This document shows, piece after piece, positions 63,771 to 64,000 of a stretch of 64,000 bases of DNA. The notes under the pieces are model-generated. The model saw only the letters and a program-made list of their open reading frames with translations, made no database searches and was not told where the DNA came from. Positions within the stretch are counted from its first letter, which is position 1; every line of letters starts with the position of its first letter. Both the position numbers and the translations under genes were made by a program. Source of the stretch: Trichobilharzia regenti (taxonomy: Eukaryota > Platyhelminthes > Trematoda > Strigeidida > Schistosomatidae); assembly GCA_944472135.2 (NCBI GenBank), contig OX235265.1, positions 53,393,112 through 53,457,111 of the forward strand. Direction: 5' to 3'.

Positions 63771-64000
63771 ATCTGGTAAGTTTTTCAGTAAGGATTAGCT
63801 GTATGCAGCGTCGATAATGATATTTTGTGGTAAACGAATTTACTGTTATGAGCTGAGCCCAAGCTTACCATAATGCTGAATTAATTCTCACATTCTGAAA
63901 TAATTCTAACGTTCCATAGTGAGTGAATTCTGAAATTGATTTTTTAGTGGCACAGTCTAGAACTCAATGCTGATTTTCAGCATGACTGGCATTAATTCAG
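63771..64000. other. Unassigned end of window
   Basis: Nothing recognised. Confidence 0.35.

Noticed and set aside
1..64000. CRISPR arrays, operons, ribosome-binding sites or prokaryotic terminators
   Set aside because: The content is eukaryotic (LINEs, LTR elements, spliceosomal intron, SINE). No regularly spaced short repeats of CRISPR type were seen.

Overview
The window is a eukaryotic, AT-rich, repeat-packed stretch in which I recognise no host gene. Almost everything that can be identified is a transposable element, most of them nested in one another. The mix of families (CR1-like LINEs, several Ty3/Gypsy elements, BEL/Pao-type gag, a Merlin/IS1016-type transposase with a 28-bp intron, a tRNA-like SINE and degenerate TTAGGG telomeric repeats) fits a flatworm, most likely a trematode close to the schistosomes. 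This is an inference from families, not a taxonomic identification.

Layout. 1-4.25 kb: minus-strand Gypsy element (A), running off the left edge, with a 169-bp hairpin insertion in pol. 4.8-9.75 kb: minus-strand CR1-like LINE 1, split by a solo LTR. 11.05-12.03 kb: fragment of CR1-like LINE 2. 12.8-13.45 kb: LTR-derived element with long inverted ends. 13.87-27.76 kb: minus-strand Gypsy C, whose RNase H region was invaded by a tandem LTR-gag-LTR-gag-LTR block (17.29-24.89 kb). 27.9-40.88 kb: minus-strand CR1-like LINE 3, interrupted by Gypsy D (31.05-35.54 kb, 4-bp TSD) and by a complete gag-only LTR element (36.29-40.18 kb, 5-bp TSD). 40.9-44.6 kb: relics, including an old gag-only copy. 45.36-47.85 kb: a long non-coding repeat that recurs at 61.5-63.5 kb; it holds a SINE and a solo LTR. 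48.2-49.2 kb: Merlin transposase, followed by interstitial telomere-like repeats. 50.86-59.59 kb: two gag-only LTR elements head to head, forming a palindrome of about 3.8-kb arms around an 838-bp centre.

The main unusual system is the gag-only LTR family. Its copies have LTRs of 322-367 bp running TGTCA...TGACA on either strand, and 5-bp target duplications where a duplication can be read. They carry one 651-codon ORF with a BEL/Pao-like gag domain and a conserved hydrophobic C-terminal tail. Downstream lie repeated hairpin modules. They have no protease, reverse transcriptase, RNase H or integrase. Two copies keep the whole ORF open (36760-38715 and 52169-54124). The family must borrow enzymes from an autonomous relative, presumably BEL/Pao, which is not in this window. 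Its insertions are the youngest layer in several nests, and they occur as solo LTRs, a complete copy, a tandem array, an inverted pair and old relics.
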